A stretch of 64,000 nucleotides of DNA from Arthrobacter sp. StoSoilB20 (lineage in GTDB: Bacteria; Actinomycetota; Actinomycetes; Actinomycetales; Micrococcaceae), in assembly GCF_019977295.1 (NCBI RefSeq), contig NZ_AP024651.1:2480001-2544000 (forward strand), given 5' to 3'. A program made the position numbers and the translations under genes. Position 1 is the first letter of the stretch. The number at the start of each line of letters is the position of its first letter. The notes beneath the pieces were generated by a model. It saw only the letters and a program-made list of their open reading frames with translations, was not told the origin of the DNA and searched no databases. Positions 42,639 through 52,270 of this stretch are shown here, piece after piece.

Positions 42639-44045
42639 TTAGTGCGAGGCGCCCTGCGCTGCAGCGTCCGCGACGCGTGATTGGATTCCCGCGGCTACCT
42701 TTTCGGCAGAATCGCGGATGTCCGGATCATCATGGGTAGCTGCCTTCACAGCTTCGGGCAACCCACGGCGGTGTTGCGCCGACAAGGCAAGCTCTGCTTC
42801 ACCGGGCTCGGGCACAACCTGGCCCTTCGCCAGCACAGTAATGCCGGATTCGGTGACCTTGTAACCCCGGGCCTTGTCCAAGGCCGGGTCCAGGCCGATG
42901 GCAGCACCGGCAGGGACCTTGACGTTCTTGTCCAGGATTGCCCGCTTGATGACCGCGCCTTCACCAACGCGGACCTTGTCCATCAGTACAGAGTCCTGGA
43001 CACGGCTGCCTGCCGCCACATAGGCGTCGTTGGAAATCACGGACCCTTCAACGATGCCACCGGAAACCACCACTCCGCTGGCAACAATGGAGTCCAGGGC
43101 AGTACCGACGGTGTTGTTCTCGCCACGGACAAACTTTGCCGGCGGCGAGATGCTCTGGCGGGTGTAGATCGGCCACTCGGAGTTATAGAGGTTGAAGATC
43201 GGCACGGGGGAGATGAGGTCCATGTGCGCGTCATAGAACGAGTCGATGGTACCGACGTCGCGCCAGTAGGTCCGGTCCCGATCGGTGGCACCGGGGATGT
43301 CATTGAGCGTGAAGTCGTACACGCCTGCTTCACCTTGGTCCACGAAGTAGGGAATGATGTCCCCGCCCATGTCGTGCTTGGTATCGAGTCTCTCCGCATC
43401 CACATGCAAGGCTTCCACCAAGGCGTCTGCGTTAAAGACGTAGTTGCCCATGGAGGCCAGGAACTGCGTGGGATCTGCCGCCAGCCCGGGGGTGCTGGCC
43501 GGTTTCTCCACGAATGCGGCAATCTTTTGGGGATCGTTCTGGTCTACTTCGATCACACCGAATTGGTTGGCCATGTTCAGCGGCTGCCGTACGGCAGCAA
43601 CCGTTGCTTTGGCACCACTGGCAATATGCTGCTCCACCATTTGGGAGAAATCCATGCGGTACACATGGTCAGCGCCGACCACAACCACGATGTCCGGGGC
43701 GTCGTCATGGATGAGGTTCAGCGATTGGTAAATTGCGTTGGCACTGCCAAGGAACCAGCTCTTGCCCACACGCTGCTGCGCGGGAACAGAAGCCACATAC
43801 CGGCCCAATTGCGTGGACATCCTCCAGGTTTCGGAGATGTGCCGGTCAAGGCTGTGCGATTTGTACTGCGTCAGCACCACGATTTTCAAATATCCCGAAT
43901 TAACGAGATTGGATAGTGCAAAGTCAATCAGCCGGTAGCCGCCTGCGAACGGAACCGCGGGTTTTGCCCGGTCCGCCGTCAGCGGCATCAGTCGATTGCC
44001 TTCTCCGCCTGCCAATACGATTGCCAGAACTTTCTTCAACGCCAT
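42639..44045 (-). CDS. glgC: glucose-1-phosphate adenylyltransferase
   Basis: 468 residues. Makes ADP-glucose for glycogen synthesis. Seen: [51 protein letters not shown] and the C-terminal left-handed beta-helix. The beta-helix is followed by about 60 extra residues (from [14 protein letters not shown] to the end) that most GlgC proteins lack. ATG 44045 has GGGGAG 8 nt upstream. Divergent from glgA across 99 bp, so both may share control. Confidence 0.94.
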   Translation of the reverse strand: MALKKVLAIVLAGGEGNRLMPLTADRAKPAVPFAGGYRLIDFALSNLVNSGYLKIVVLTQYKSHSLDRHISETWRMSTQLGRYVASVPAQQRVGKSWFLGSANAIYQSLNLIHDDAPDIVVVVGADHVYRMDFSQMVEQHIASGAKATVAAVRQPLNMANQFGVIEVDQNDPQKIAAFVEKPASTPGLAADPTQFLASMGNYVFNADALVEALHVDAERLDTKHDMGGDIIPYFVDQGEAGVYDFTLNDIPGATDRDRTYWRDVGTIDSFYDAHMDLISPVPIFNLYNSEWPIYTRQSISPPAKFVRGENNTVGTALDSIVASGVVVSGGIVEGSVISNDAYVAAGSRVQDSVLMDKVRVGEGAVIKRAILDKNVKVPAGAAIGLDPALDKARGYKVTESGITVLAKGQVVPEPGEAELALSAQHRRGLPEAVKAATHDDPDIRDSAEKVAAGIQSRVADAAAQGASH

Positions 44046-44131
44046 GGTCACAGCTCCCCGTACGTCTTCGTATCCCCCAAAAGTCCGATTTTCCGGACTC
44101 TTTCACACTAGAACACATACGCCGGAACGAC

Positions 44132-44137
44132 TACGTT
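44132..44137 (+). promoter_or_regulatory. -10 box for leaderless glgA transcript
   Basis: TACGTT, 7 nt before the GTG at 44145. No Shine-Dalgarno present. Confidence 0.4.
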
Positions 44138-44144
44138 GGTTAGC

Positions 44145-45341
44145 GTGCGAATAGACATTGTGACTAAAGAATTCCCTCCGGAAATTTATGGCGGTGCCGG
44201 TGTCCACGTTGCCGAGCTCAGCCGGGTGCTGGCAAAGCACGTCGACCTTCACGTCCGGGCCTTCGGCGCGCCGCGTGATGCCGACTACCACGGGGCTTCG
44301 GTGGCATCCTATGCCACCCCTGAAGACCTCGGCGATGCCAACGCCGCCCTCCAAACCCTGGGCGTGGACCTGAGGATCGTTCCGGACATTGCGGGGGCGG
44401 ACCTGGTCCACTCGCACACCTGGTACGCGAACATGGCCGGCCATCTCGCCTCGCTGCTGCACGGAATTCCCCACGTGCTCAGCGCCCACAGCCTTGAACC
44501 TCTCCGGCCGTGGAAGGCCGAGCAGCTTGGGGGAGGCTATGCCCTGTCCTCCTGGGTGGAGAAAACAGCCTATGAGGCAGCAGCGGCGATCATTGCCGTT
44601 TCAGACGGCATGCGCCAGGACATCCTGCGCAGTTACCCCGATGTTGATCCCGATAAGGTCCGCGTGGTCCATAACGGGATCGATGTTTCCCTCTGGGAAC
44701 GCGATGAAGAAGATGACGCCATCCGTGCGCTGGGCATCGACCCCGCCAAGCCGAGCGTGGTCTTTGTTGGACGCAACACCCGGCAGAAGGGTGTGCCGTA
44801 TCTGCTTCGTGCCGCCTCAAGCCTGCCGGAGGACGTCCAGCTGGTCCTGTGCCTCGGAGCGGCCGACACGCCCGAGCTTGCAGCCGAAACTGCCCGCCTC
44901 ATCGAGGAACTTCAGTCCAAGCGCCAAGGTGTGGTCCTCATTGAGCGGATGCTCCCGCGCAAGGAACTGATCCAGGTGCTCAGCCACGCCACGGCCTTCG
45001 CCTGCCCGTCCATTTACGAACCCCTGGGCATCGTGAACCTCGAAGCCATGGCCTGCGGCGCAGCCGTGGTGGCCAGTGCCACGGGCGGAATTCCCGAGGT
45101 GGTCCAGCACGGCGAAACCGGGCTCCTGGTCGAACTTGAGCAGGTCACCGACGGAACGGGCACACCGTTGGATCCGGAGAAGTTCGTCAGCGACTTCGCC
45201 GCGGCCTTGAATGAGGTGGTGGCTGATCCCGCACGCGCCCGCGAAATGGGCATTGCCGGTCGCCGCCGCGCGGAGGAACACTTCTCCTGGGAATCCATCA
45301 CGGAAACAACACTGGAGGTTTACCGCTCCGTACTGCGCTGA
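44145..45341 (+). CDS. glgA: glycogen synthase, actinobacterial GT4-type
   Basis: 398 residues. Seen: RIDIVTKEFPPEIYGGAGVHV at the N terminus, VLSAHSLEPLRPWKAEQLG, VHNGIDVSLW, VFVGRNTRQKGVPYLL and the nucleotide-sugar site PSIYEPLGIVNLEAM. This is the GT4 (GlgM/GlgA corynebacterial) type, which uses ADP-glucose either for glycogen or, with GlgE-type systems, for maltose-1-phosphate; no glgE is in the window. GTG 44145 is preferred to TTG 44136 because of the -10 spacing. Confidence 0.93.
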   Translation: MRIDIVTKEFPPEIYGGAGVHVAELSRVLAKHVDLHVRAFGAPRDADYHGASVASYATPEDLGDANAALQTLGVDLRIVPDIAGADLVHSHTWYANMAGHLASLLHGIPHVLSAHSLEPLRPWKAEQLGGGYALSSWVEKTAYEAAAAIIAVSDGMRQDILRSYPDVDPDKVRVVHNGIDVSLWERDEEDDAIRALGIDPAKPSVVFVGRNTRQKGVPYLLRAASSLPEDVQLVLCLGAADTPELAAETARLIEELQSKRQGVVLIERMLPRKELIQVLSHATAFACPSIYEPLGIVNLEAMACGAAVVASATGGIPEVVQHGETGLLVELEQVTDGTGTPLDPEKFVSDFAAALNEVVADPARAREMGIAGRRRAEEHFSWESITETTLEVYRSVLR

Positions 45342-45363
45342 TCCTCCCGCGCTCCAGCAGTCC

Positions 45364-45413
45364 AACGACGACGGCGCCGCCCCCTTGGTGGGGACGGCGC
45401 CGTCGTCGTTTTT
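45364..45413 (+). terminator. intrinsic terminator of glgA
   Basis: AACGACGACGGCGCCG (45364-45379) pairs with CGGCGCCGTCGTCGTT (45395-45410), 16 bp, with an inner C/G stem, followed by five T residues. Confidence 0.93.
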
Positions 45414-45455
45414 CAACAGTTCCGCAACTGTTCACTGCAAGGCAACAGGCCGCTG

Positions 45456-47558
45456 CTAACGGGCCTTGGAGGCCTTGAGGGCCAGGAGCGTCTTCTCATC
45501 AGCCGGAGCGCTGCCGCTGGCACGCTGCTCACGGAAGTGCTTGCGTGCAGCATCCTGCCGCTCAGCCTCGGCACCGGTTGCGATGGAGGCCCTCAAGTGC
45601 TCGGGACCATAACCGAAGGCGTCCACAAGGTCCACGGCATGAGGGCGGATCTTGACCAGGAGCCGGTTGATGTAGGTGCCCACGGTCCGGCCGCGCTGCA
45701 TGGAGAGCCGGCCGTTCATCAGGTACCAGGAGAGATGCTTTTCAATCAGGGACAGGCCGAACAGATCGCGCAGCCAGGTCAGCACGCGTTTGGTTCCCTC
45801 GTCCGTGACCTGGTTCAGGCCCTCCGTGAAGGCTTCCCACTGCAGCAGTTCGGCGTGCGCCTGGGCTGCTTCGATGAGTTCGTGCTGGTGCTGGTTGAAC
45901 AGTGCCGCGGCCTGGTGCTGGGGAAGCTTGTTGGCGCCCTTCAGGGCTGCACCTACCTCGGCAACCATGGACTGCACACGGTCCGCCAGCAGCGTCCGCT
46001 GGCCTTCCTCGTCCCGCAACGCCAAAGCGGCCTTCTGCACGGAGCCGGTATCGGCCACGAACTGCGCCACTTGGCGAAGGCCTGTGCGGTGAAGGGCCAC
46101 ACCGGCCGCCTGGTCCACCACGTAGCGTGCAAGGACACCAAAATCGGCGCTGCGGAATTCCTTGGCGTAATCGGCAAGGAGCCTCTTGGCCACCAACTGC
46201 AGCAGAACGGTGTTGTCACCTTCGAACGTGACATAGACATCAAGGTCCGCGCGCAGGGAAGCAAAGCGGTTCTCGATCAGGAAACCGGCGCCGCCGCAGG
46301 CTTCCCGGCATTCCTGCAGCGTGTCCAGGGCATGCCAGGTGCTCAATGGCTTCAGGGCTGCGGCCAACGTTTCGAGGTCCTGGCGGTCGGCGTCGGTGTC
46401 GTGGGCGCCTGAGAAGACGTCGTCGAACTTCTGAAGAAGTTGCTCATGGGCGAAGCTGGCCGCGTAGGTGGTAGCCAGCCTGGAGAACAACCGGCGCTGG
46501 TGACGCTGGTAGTCCAGCAGGGTTTCCTCATCGGTTGCCGAGGAAGCGTTGAACTGTCGCCGCTCGGTGGCGTACTGGATGGCGGTCTTCAAGGCCAACT
46601 TGCTGGCGGCTACGGCTGCTCCGTCCAGGGAAACCCGCCCCTGGACCAGGGTGCCCAGCATGGTGAAGAAGCGCCGGCCGGGGCTCTCGATGGGCGAGGA
46701 GTAGGTGCCGTCCACGGCTACGTCGCCGTAGCGGTTGAGCAGGTTGGTGCGGGGGATGCGGACATTGGTGAAATGCAGGCGGCCGTTGTCGATGCCGTTA
46801 AGTCCGCCCTTGATGCCGTCATCCTCGCCGCCGATCCCCGGAAGGAATTCCTTGGTGGCCGGGTCCCTGAGTTCGACGTAGAACGCGTGGACGCCATGGT
46901 TCACGTTCCTGGTAATCAGCTGGGCAAACACCACCGCGGCGAGGCCGTCATTGGCTGCATTGCCGATGTAGTCCTTCCAAGCAGCACGGAACGGAGTGTT
47001 GATGACGAATTCCTGGCTGGCGTCGTCGTAAGTAGCCGTCGTGGCGATGCTGGCGACGTCCGAGCCGTGGCCGGTTTCGGTCATGGCGAAACATCCCGGG
47101 ATCTCAAGGCTCATGATGCCGGGGAGCCACTTGTCCTGGTGCTCCACAGTTCCAAGGTGCATCACGGCAGAACCGAACAGGCCCCACTGGACCCCGGCCT
47201 TGATCTGGAGGGAGGGATCGGCGGTAACGATTTCTTCGAATCCGGCAATGTTTCCGCCGTGATCGTCGGAACCGCCCAACCGCGTGGGAAATGCACGGTG
47301 GACGGTGTTGTTGTCCACCAGGAACTTCAGTTGCTCGAACACACGGGCGCGGTGCTCGGTGTGGTGCAGGCCTTCAATCTTCTGCACCACCGGATTGCCT
47401 GCAACCTTGCGGGCCTCGTGGCGGATATGCGCCCACTTGCCAAGGAGCTGTTCTCCAAGCGCGGCGACGTCCACCACGGGTTCAGGGCCGGCGGCGGCGG
47501 CACCCTTGCTGCCCGCGGTGTGCTGGACGGATGCGTTCCGGTCCACTACTTCAGTCAT
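45456..47558 (-). CDS. acyl-CoA oxidase
   Basis: 700 residues, the length of peroxisome-type acyl-CoA oxidases rather than dehydrogenases (about 390). Seen: FAMTETGHGSDVASI for FAD/substrate binding, LDGAAVAASKLALKTAIQYA, ECREACGGAGF with the region of the catalytic Glu, and VTFEGDNTVLLQLVAKRLL. It introduces the 2,3 double bond in fatty acyl-CoA using O2 and releasing H2O2. ATG 47558 preceded by AAGGAAG. Downstream of the TetR gene on the same strand and probably in its regulon. Confidence 0.93.
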   Translation of the reverse strand: MTEVVDRNASVQHTAGSKGAAAAGPEPVVDVAALGEQLLGKWAHIRHEARKVAGNPVVQKIEGLHHTEHRARVFEQLKFLVDNNTVHRAFPTRLGGSDDHGGNIAGFEEIVTADPSLQIKAGVQWGLFGSAVMHLGTVEHQDKWLPGIMSLEIPGCFAMTETGHGSDVASIATTATYDDASQEFVINTPFRAAWKDYIGNAANDGLAAVVFAQLITRNVNHGVHAFYVELRDPATKEFLPGIGGEDDGIKGGLNGIDNGRLHFTNVRIPRTNLLNRYGDVAVDGTYSSPIESPGRRFFTMLGTLVQGRVSLDGAAVAASKLALKTAIQYATERRQFNASSATDEETLLDYQRHQRRLFSRLATTYAASFAHEQLLQKFDDVFSGAHDTDADRQDLETLAAALKPLSTWHALDTLQECREACGGAGFLIENRFASLRADLDVYVTFEGDNTVLLQLVAKRLLADYAKEFRSADFGVLARYVVDQAAGVALHRTGLRQVAQFVADTGSVQKAALALRDEEGQRTLLADRVQSMVAEVGAALKGANKLPQHQAAALFNQHQHELIEAAQAHAELLQWEAFTEGLNQVTDEGTKRVLTWLRDLFGLSLIEKHLSWYLMNGRLSMQRGRTVGTYINRLLVKIRPHAVDLVDAFGYGPEHLRASIATGAEAERQDAARKHFREQRASGSAPADEKTLLALKASKAR

Positions 47559-47604
47559 GTTGCTTCCTTCTTTGGTTCCGACAACTGATGAGTCATTGCT
47601 GGTG

Positions 47605-48297
47605 TCAGGTGGATGTCTTGAGTGCTGGAGCGATGCCGAGGCACAACCAGTCGGTGATCTGCGCGGCCATGGTTTCCTGGTCCGGCTTGGCATTGCCGGC
47701 CGGGCTTCCCAGCCACATCTCCCCGGCGTTCCTGACCAGTCCTATGGCTGCGGTGGGCCAATACACGATCACCGCTTCCTTCTCTTCACCCAGGTATTCC
47801 CGCATGGGAGTGGCGATCATGTCCGTGATTTGCTCGAAGAAGTTTCCCAGCGCCCCGGAAGCGGCGATGGCGTCCTGCGCTGAGGCTTCACCTGGCGTGA
47901 GCCGGGTAATGAACGCATAGACATTGGGGCTCGATTCGGCCATCTGCAGGTAGGCGGAGACCATGGCGAAGAGCCCTTCGCGGGGAGTTTGCGCGGACTG
48001 GGCGGCCTCCTGCATGCGGCGCTGCATCTGGCCCAGCACTACCTCGCCCATAGCCTGCTGGAGGCCGGCTTTATCACCGAAATAGCGGTAAAAGACAGAC
48101 TTCGACGTGCCTGCAGCGCCTGCAATGTCCTCCATGGAGGCGTCGCTTCCGAGCCGATGAACGGCCTTGCGTGCTTGCCTGATGAGTTCGCCACGGCGCT
48201 CCTCGCGGTGCGACTGCCAACGGGCTGTACGGCCATCGACGGCGGCACCTTGCGCCTCCGCTGCGGCACTGGCGAATTCTTCCTGGCGACTGTTCAC
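47605..48297 (-). CDS. TetR family transcriptional regulator of the fatty acid oxidation locus
   Basis: 230 residues. Seen: helix-turn-helix SMEDIAGAAGTSKSVFYRYFGDKAGL at about residues 60-85 and a helical ligand-binding region. By context it is the repressor of the divergent thiolase-FabG4-MaoC operon and of the acyl-CoA oxidase gene, with an acyl-CoA as likely inducer (inference, as for FadR-type TetR proteins). GTG 48297 directly abuts the operator palindrome; TACGCT inside the operator is 7 nt upstream, so the transcript is probably leaderless. Confidence 0.9.
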   Translation of the reverse strand: MNSRQEEFASAAAEAQGAAVDGRTARWQSHREERRGELIRQARKAVHRLGSDASMEDIAGAAGTSKSVFYRYFGDKAGLQQAMGEVVLGQMQRRMQEAAQSAQTPREGLFAMVSAYLQMAESSPNVYAFITRLTPGEASAQDAIAASGALGNFFEQITDMIATPMREYLGEEKEAVIVYWPTAAIGLVRNAGEMWLGSPAGNAKPDQETMAAQITDWLCLGIAPALKTST

Positions 48298-48328
48298 GAT
48301 ACCCAGCGTATCAGGTACGCTGGGTATC
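48298..48328. promoter_or_regulatory. perfect palindromic operator between tetR and the thiolase operon
   Basis: GATACCCAGCGTA-TCAGG-TACGCTGGGTATC: two 13-bp arms that match perfectly around a 5-bp centre. Each arm carries TACGCT, a TANNNT-type -10 box, one for each direction, so binding of a dimer would block both promoters. Size and symmetry are typical for TetR. Confidence 0.88.
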
Positions 48329-48358
48329 AGTAACTGGCAATGATCGAAGGAGACCAGC

Positions 48359-49711
48359 ATGGCTGCAGCAGACGTCACCACGGGCGGGACACGCGAATCC
48401 GCTTCCGCCCCCCAATCACTCCGCAAGGCGGTCATCGTGGGCGGCAACCGGATTCCGTTTGCCCGCACAGGAGGCGCCTACGTCAAGTCCTCCAACCAGG
48501 ACATGCTCACCGCAGCACTGGAAGGCCTGATCGCCCGCTTCGGATTGCAGGACGAACGCATCGGCGAGGTAGCTGCCGGAGCGGTCCTCAAGCACTCAAG
48601 GGACTTCAACCTCACAAGGGAAGCCGTCCTTGGCTCAGCCCTGTCACCGGAAACCCCCGCCTATGATCTGCAGCAGGCCTGCGCAACCGGGCTCGAGACC
48701 GTGATCGGCTTGTCCAACAAGATCAAGCTCGGGCAGATCGAGTCGGCCATTGCCGGCGGCGTGGACTCGGCATCGGATGCCCCCATTGCAGTCAGCGAGG
48801 GATTGCGGGAGATCCTGTTGGACCTCAACCGCGCCAAAACCCCTGTGCAGAAACTGAAGATCATCGGCCGCATCCGCCCCAAGGACCTGGCGCCGGATGC
48901 ACCGAATACCGGTGAGCCGCGCACCGGCTTGTCCATGGGGGAGCACCAGGCACTCACCACGGCCCAGTGGAAGATCACTCGTGAGGCCCAGGACGAGCTC
49001 GCCTTCAACAGCCACCGCAATCTGGCGGCGGCCTATGACCGTGGTTTCTTCGATGACCTCATCACGCCCTACCGCGGCCTGAACCGCGACTCCAACTTGC
49101 GCGCCGACACCTCGATCGAAAAGCTCGGATCGCTCAAGCCCGTGTTCGGCAGGAACCTCGGCGCGGAAGCAACCATGACGGCGGGCAACTCGACACCACT
49201 CACCGACGGTGCATCCACAGTCCTGCTCGGCACGGAGGAATGGGCTGACGCCCATGGCCTGCCCAAGCTGGCGACGGTCCTGGACGGTGAAGCCGCAGCC
49301 GTGGACTTTGTGCACGGCAAGGACGGCCTCCTCATGGCACCGGTTTTCGCAGTGCCGCGCCTGCTCGCCCGCCACGGGTTGACGTTCGAGGACATTGATT
49401 TCTTTGAAATCCACGAGGCATTCGCAGGCACGGTCCTGAGCACATTGGCCGCCTGGGAGGACGAGGACTTCGGCCGCACGCGGCTCGGACTCGATGGAGC
49501 GCTCGGCAAGGTGGACCGGGCCAAACTCAACGTCAACGGATCCTCCCTTGCCGCCGGGCACCCCTTCGCTGCTACGGGCGGCAGGATTGTGGCCTCCCTT
49601 GCCAAAATGCTCCATGAGAAGGGCTCCGTGGATGGACGTCCGGCCCGTGGTTTGATATCGGTGTGCGCAGCAGGTGGCCAGGGCGTCGTTGCCCTTCTGG
49701 AAGCAGCATAG
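48359..49711 (+). CDS. acetyl-CoA acetyltransferase / 3-ketoacyl-CoA thiolase (FadA2/FadI-like)
   Basis: 450 residues. Seen: nucleophile Cys108 in LQQACATGLE, FEIHEAFAG, the His motif LAAGHPFAATGGR, and the second catalytic cysteine in SVCAAGGQG (Cys436), all present, in contrast to the other thiolase in the window. Last step of beta-oxidation. GGAG just upstream of the ATG at 48359. First gene of the operon under the palindromic operator; the same trio of families (thiolase, FabG4, MaoC/HtdX) is adjacent in mycobacteria. Confidence 0.93.
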   Translation: MAAADVTTGGTRESASAPQSLRKAVIVGGNRIPFARTGGAYVKSSNQDMLTAALEGLIARFGLQDERIGEVAAGAVLKHSRDFNLTREAVLGSALSPETPAYDLQQACATGLETVIGLSNKIKLGQIESAIAGGVDSASDAPIAVSEGLREILLDLNRAKTPVQKLKIIGRIRPKDLAPDAPNTGEPRTGLSMGEHQALTTAQWKITREAQDELAFNSHRNLAAAYDRGFFDDLITPYRGLNRDSNLRADTSIEKLGSLKPVFGRNLGAEATMTAGNSTPLTDGASTVLLGTEEWADAHGLPKLATVLDGEAAAVDFVHGKDGLLMAPVFAVPRLLARHGLTFEDIDFFEIHEAFAGTVLSTLAAWEDEDFGRTRLGLDGALGKVDRAKLNVNGSSLAAGHPFAATGGRIVASLAKMLHEKGSVDGRPARGLISVCAAGGQGVVALLEAA

Positions 49712-49720
49712 GGGAGCCCA

Positions 49721-51061
49721 ATGACGGATAAATACACACAACTGGTCAGTCACGGATTGGGCAAGGATGTCGCCAAACGACTCGGACTGCCCCAGCCAGT
49801 GGAACTTCGCCGCTACCAGCCCGGCAGCCCCCTGGTCACTGGCCCGGTCCTGGTCAACGGAGACAGCGCCGGTGCTGACGACATCGCCACCGCGCTGCTC
49901 GGATGGGGTCTTGATGTCCGGCGGAATGCGTTGCCCAAGGAGAAGCTGGGCGCAATAGTCGTGGTCCTCGATGCCGTGCAGCACCCTGAAGACCTTGCCA
50001 AACCCGTGTTGACCGCGGGCACATCACTGCGGGACCTTGGTACCAACGCACGGGTGGTCACCATCTCCCGGACCCCGCAGTCAGCCCAAACACCTGCCGT
50101 GGCTGCTGCGCGCCAGGGAATTGACGGGCTGGTGCGATCCCTCGCCAAGGAACTCCGCGCCGGGGCCACCGCCAATGGAATACTGCTGGAGAACGACCTC
50201 GCGACCACAAGCCCTTCCGCTTTGGGCGCGCTCAGGTTCTTCCTCTCGGGCCGTTCTGCCTACGTGGACGGACAGTTCCTCACCGTCGGCTCGACGTCGG
50301 GGACCATGTCCGGTGACCCGGACAAGCCCTTGGCCGGAAAGGTTGCCGTAGTCACCGGAGCCGCCCGGGGCATCGGCGCTGCCATCGCCCGGACACTGCA
50401 CCGCGACGGCGCCACAATCGTTGCGGTGGACATCCCGGCTGCCGGCGACCACTTGGCAACGGTGGCCAACGAGGTGCGGGGCACAGCGCTTCAACTCGAT
50501 ATCAGTCGCGAGGATGCCGGACACCGGATCATCGAACACGCAGTGGAACGGCACGGCCGGCTCGACATCGTGGTCCACAACGCAGGAATCACCCGCGACA
50601 GGCTGCTCGCCAATATGGACGAGAGCCGCTGGCAGTCCGTCATCGCTGTCAATATTGCGGCCCAACTGAGCATCAATGCGGTTCTTCTCGCGTCCGAGCA
50701 TTTTAAGGACGCCCCCCGCATCGTGTCGGTGGCTTCCACCAGTGGCATTGCCGGGAACAGGGGACAAACCAATTACGGCGCCTCCAAAGGCGGCGTCATT
50801 GGCATGGTGAGGTCCACGGCCCCGCTGATGGAATCCTTCGATGGAACCATCAACGCAGTGGCGCCCGGGTTCATTGAAACCGAAATGACCGCACGGATGC
50901 CCTTTGCCATCCGTGAGGCTGCCCGCAGGCTCAACTCCCTCAAACAGGGAGGGCAACCCCAGGACGTTGCCGAGACCATCTCTTTCCTGGCCAGTGACGC
51001 CGCCGGCGGAATCTCCGGCCAGGTCCTCCGGGTGTGTGGCCAACAACTGGTGGGAGCATGA
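49721..51061 (+). CDS. high-molecular-weight FabG-type reductase (FabG4-like)
   Basis: 446 residues in two parts: an N-terminal inactive flavodoxin/SDR-like region of about 200 residues and a C-terminal SDR with TGAARGIG, VVHNAGITRD, ASTSGIAGNRG and YGASKGG. Matches the HMwFabG (FabG4, Rv0242c) group, which uses NADH to act on 3-oxoacyl-CoA/ACP. Ten nt after the thiolase stop; ATGA overlap with the MaoC gene. Confidence 0.92.
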   Translation: MTDKYTQLVSHGLGKDVAKRLGLPQPVELRRYQPGSPLVTGPVLVNGDSAGADDIATALLGWGLDVRRNALPKEKLGAIVVVLDAVQHPEDLAKPVLTAGTSLRDLGTNARVVTISRTPQSAQTPAVAAARQGIDGLVRSLAKELRAGATANGILLENDLATTSPSALGALRFFLSGRSAYVDGQFLTVGSTSGTMSGDPDKPLAGKVAVVTGAARGIGAAIARTLHRDGATIVAVDIPAAGDHLATVANEVRGTALQLDISREDAGHRIIEHAVERHGRLDIVVHNAGITRDRLLANMDESRWQSVIAVNIAAQLSINAVLLASEHFKDAPRIVSVASTSGIAGNRGQTNYGASKGGVIGMVRSTAPLMESFDGTINAVAPGFIETEMTARMPFAIREAARRLNSLKQGGQPQDVAETISFLASDAAGGISGQVLRVCGQQLVGA

Positions 51062-51984
51062 CCAATTCCCAGCCGGTGGTCCTTGGCGAGCTTCCCTCGC
51101 TGTCCAAGCTCTACGTCAACGCAGCAGCCACCGCCGCCCGCCGCAGGGTGTTGGGGGCAGCGGCGGACCAGCACACCCTGCCATCGGTCAGCCACGAAGT
51201 CAGGAACGTCAAGGCGGATGTAGGAAACCTCACCGCATACCAACACCTGGTGGGGGAGACGGCCAGTGACACCTTGCCGGCCGGATATGTCCACGCCCTG
51301 GCGTTCCCGGTGTCCTTAAGCGTCCTGAACCGGGATGATTTCCCGTTGCCGCTCCTGGGAATGATCCATCTGCAAAACCATGTGGAGCAACGGTTTCCCA
51401 TTAACTTTGCCGAGGCCCTGGACATCCGGTCCTGGGCTGAGAACCTCGCAGGCCACAAAGCCGGAACCAAGGTAGATGTTGTGGCGGAAGTCCGTTCGGC
51501 TTCCAGCAAGGAAGTGCTTTGGCGTGGCGTCTCCACTTATTTGGCCAAGGGAGTATTCCTGCCGGGCATTGACAAACCCGGCAGCGCGAACGGAGCATCA
51601 GCGGCCGCCGGCTTTTCGCCCCCGAATCCCACCGCCCTATGGCAACTCGGGCTCGATACCGGGCGGAATTACGCCACGGTCTCCGGTGACTTCAACCCCA
51701 TCCATCTCAGTGTCCTTTCCGCCAAAGCGCTGGGCCTGCGCGGGTCGATTGCCCACGGCATGTACCTTGCCTCCCGGGCCCTGGCCGACGTCGGGTCCGT
51801 GAAAGCCGATTCCTTTACCTGGGACGTTGCCTTCGAAGCCCCAGTGTTCCTCCCTGCCCGGGTAGCCGTGGATATCTCAACGGTCCAGTCCGAATCTGGA
51901 GGCTGGGAGCGATCGGAGTATGTAGCGTGGAATGCCCGAAGCGGTCGTCGCCACTTCACCGGCGCTGTTGCTGCCCTGGGTTGA
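51058..51984 (+). CDS. MaoC/HtdX-like (R)-specific enoyl-CoA hydratase
   Basis: 308 residues with a double hot-dog layout. Seen: N-terminal hot-dog without a complete active site (PLPLLGMIHLQNHVEQRFPI) and a C-terminal MaoC domain with the hydratase motif YATVSGDFNPIHLS and GLRGSIAHGMYLAS. Catalyses hydration of trans-2-enoyl-CoA, feeding the FabG4-type reductase and thiolase upstream. Translationally coupled by ATGA at 51058-51061. Confidence 0.9.
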   Translation: MTNSQPVVLGELPSLSKLYVNAAATAARRRVLGAAADQHTLPSVSHEVRNVKADVGNLTAYQHLVGETASDTLPAGYVHALAFPVSLSVLNRDDFPLPLLGMIHLQNHVEQRFPINFAEALDIRSWAENLAGHKAGTKVDVVAEVRSASSKEVLWRGVSTYLAKGVFLPGIDKPGSANGASAAAGFSPPNPTALWQLGLDTGRNYATVSGDFNPIHLSVLSAKALGLRGSIAHGMYLASRALADVGSVKADSFTWDVAFEAPVFLPARVAVDISTVQSESGGWERSEYVAWNARSGRRHFTGAVAALG

Positions 51985-52020
51985 GCGGGATACTAACGCC
52001 ACCCTCGTGGAAGTGAACGG

Positions 52021-52046
52021 CGGCGGTCACCATCCGGTGACCGCCG
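52021..52046 (+). terminator. hairpin after the MaoC gene
   Basis: CGGCGGTCACC (52021-52031) and GGTGACCGCCG (52036-52046) form a perfect 11-bp stem with a 4-nt loop; no T tract. Ends the thiolase-FabG4-MaoC operon. Confidence 0.7.
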
Positions 52047-52140
52047 TCGTCGTCGTTAATCCTCAGTTGGAGCCCTCGACGGTGAATATCCGGGCCGACA
52101 GGAAGAACGGGGATCCAGGCCCGGTAGCAAATTGGCCCGG

Positions 52141-52180
52141 AAAACAAAACAAGGTCCGGAATCCATGGATTCCAGACCTT
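52141..52180 (-). terminator. intrinsic terminator of tRNA-Leu
   Basis: Arms at 52167-52180 and 52151-52164 pair over 14 bp with one wobble; on the minus strand they are followed by GTTTTGTTTT (52150-52141). It starts 5 nt after the tRNA CCA end. Confidence 0.9.
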
Positions 52181-52184
52181 GCGT

Positions 52185-52270
52185 TGGTGCGCGGAGGGGG
52201 ACTTGAACCCCCACCCCCTTTCGAGGACTAGCACCTCAAGCTAGCGCGTCTGCCATTCCGCCACCCGCGC
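52185..52270 (-). tRNA. tRNA-Leu (anticodon GAG)
   Basis: 86 nt including the encoded CCA (52185-52187). Acceptor GCGCGGG pairs with TCCGCGC; D-arm contains GGCGGAATGGCAG; anticodon stem CTAGC/GCTAG encloses the loop TTGAGGT, so the anticodon is GAG, reading CUC/CUU; a class II variable arm follows and the T-arm is GGGGG-TTCAAGT-CCCCC. Confidence 0.96.

Noticed and set aside
42681..43916. 411-codon plus-strand open frame
   Set aside because: Antisense to glgC; no domain signal.
48644..49984. 446-codon minus-strand open frame
   Set aside because: Antisense to the thiolase with intact active-site motifs.
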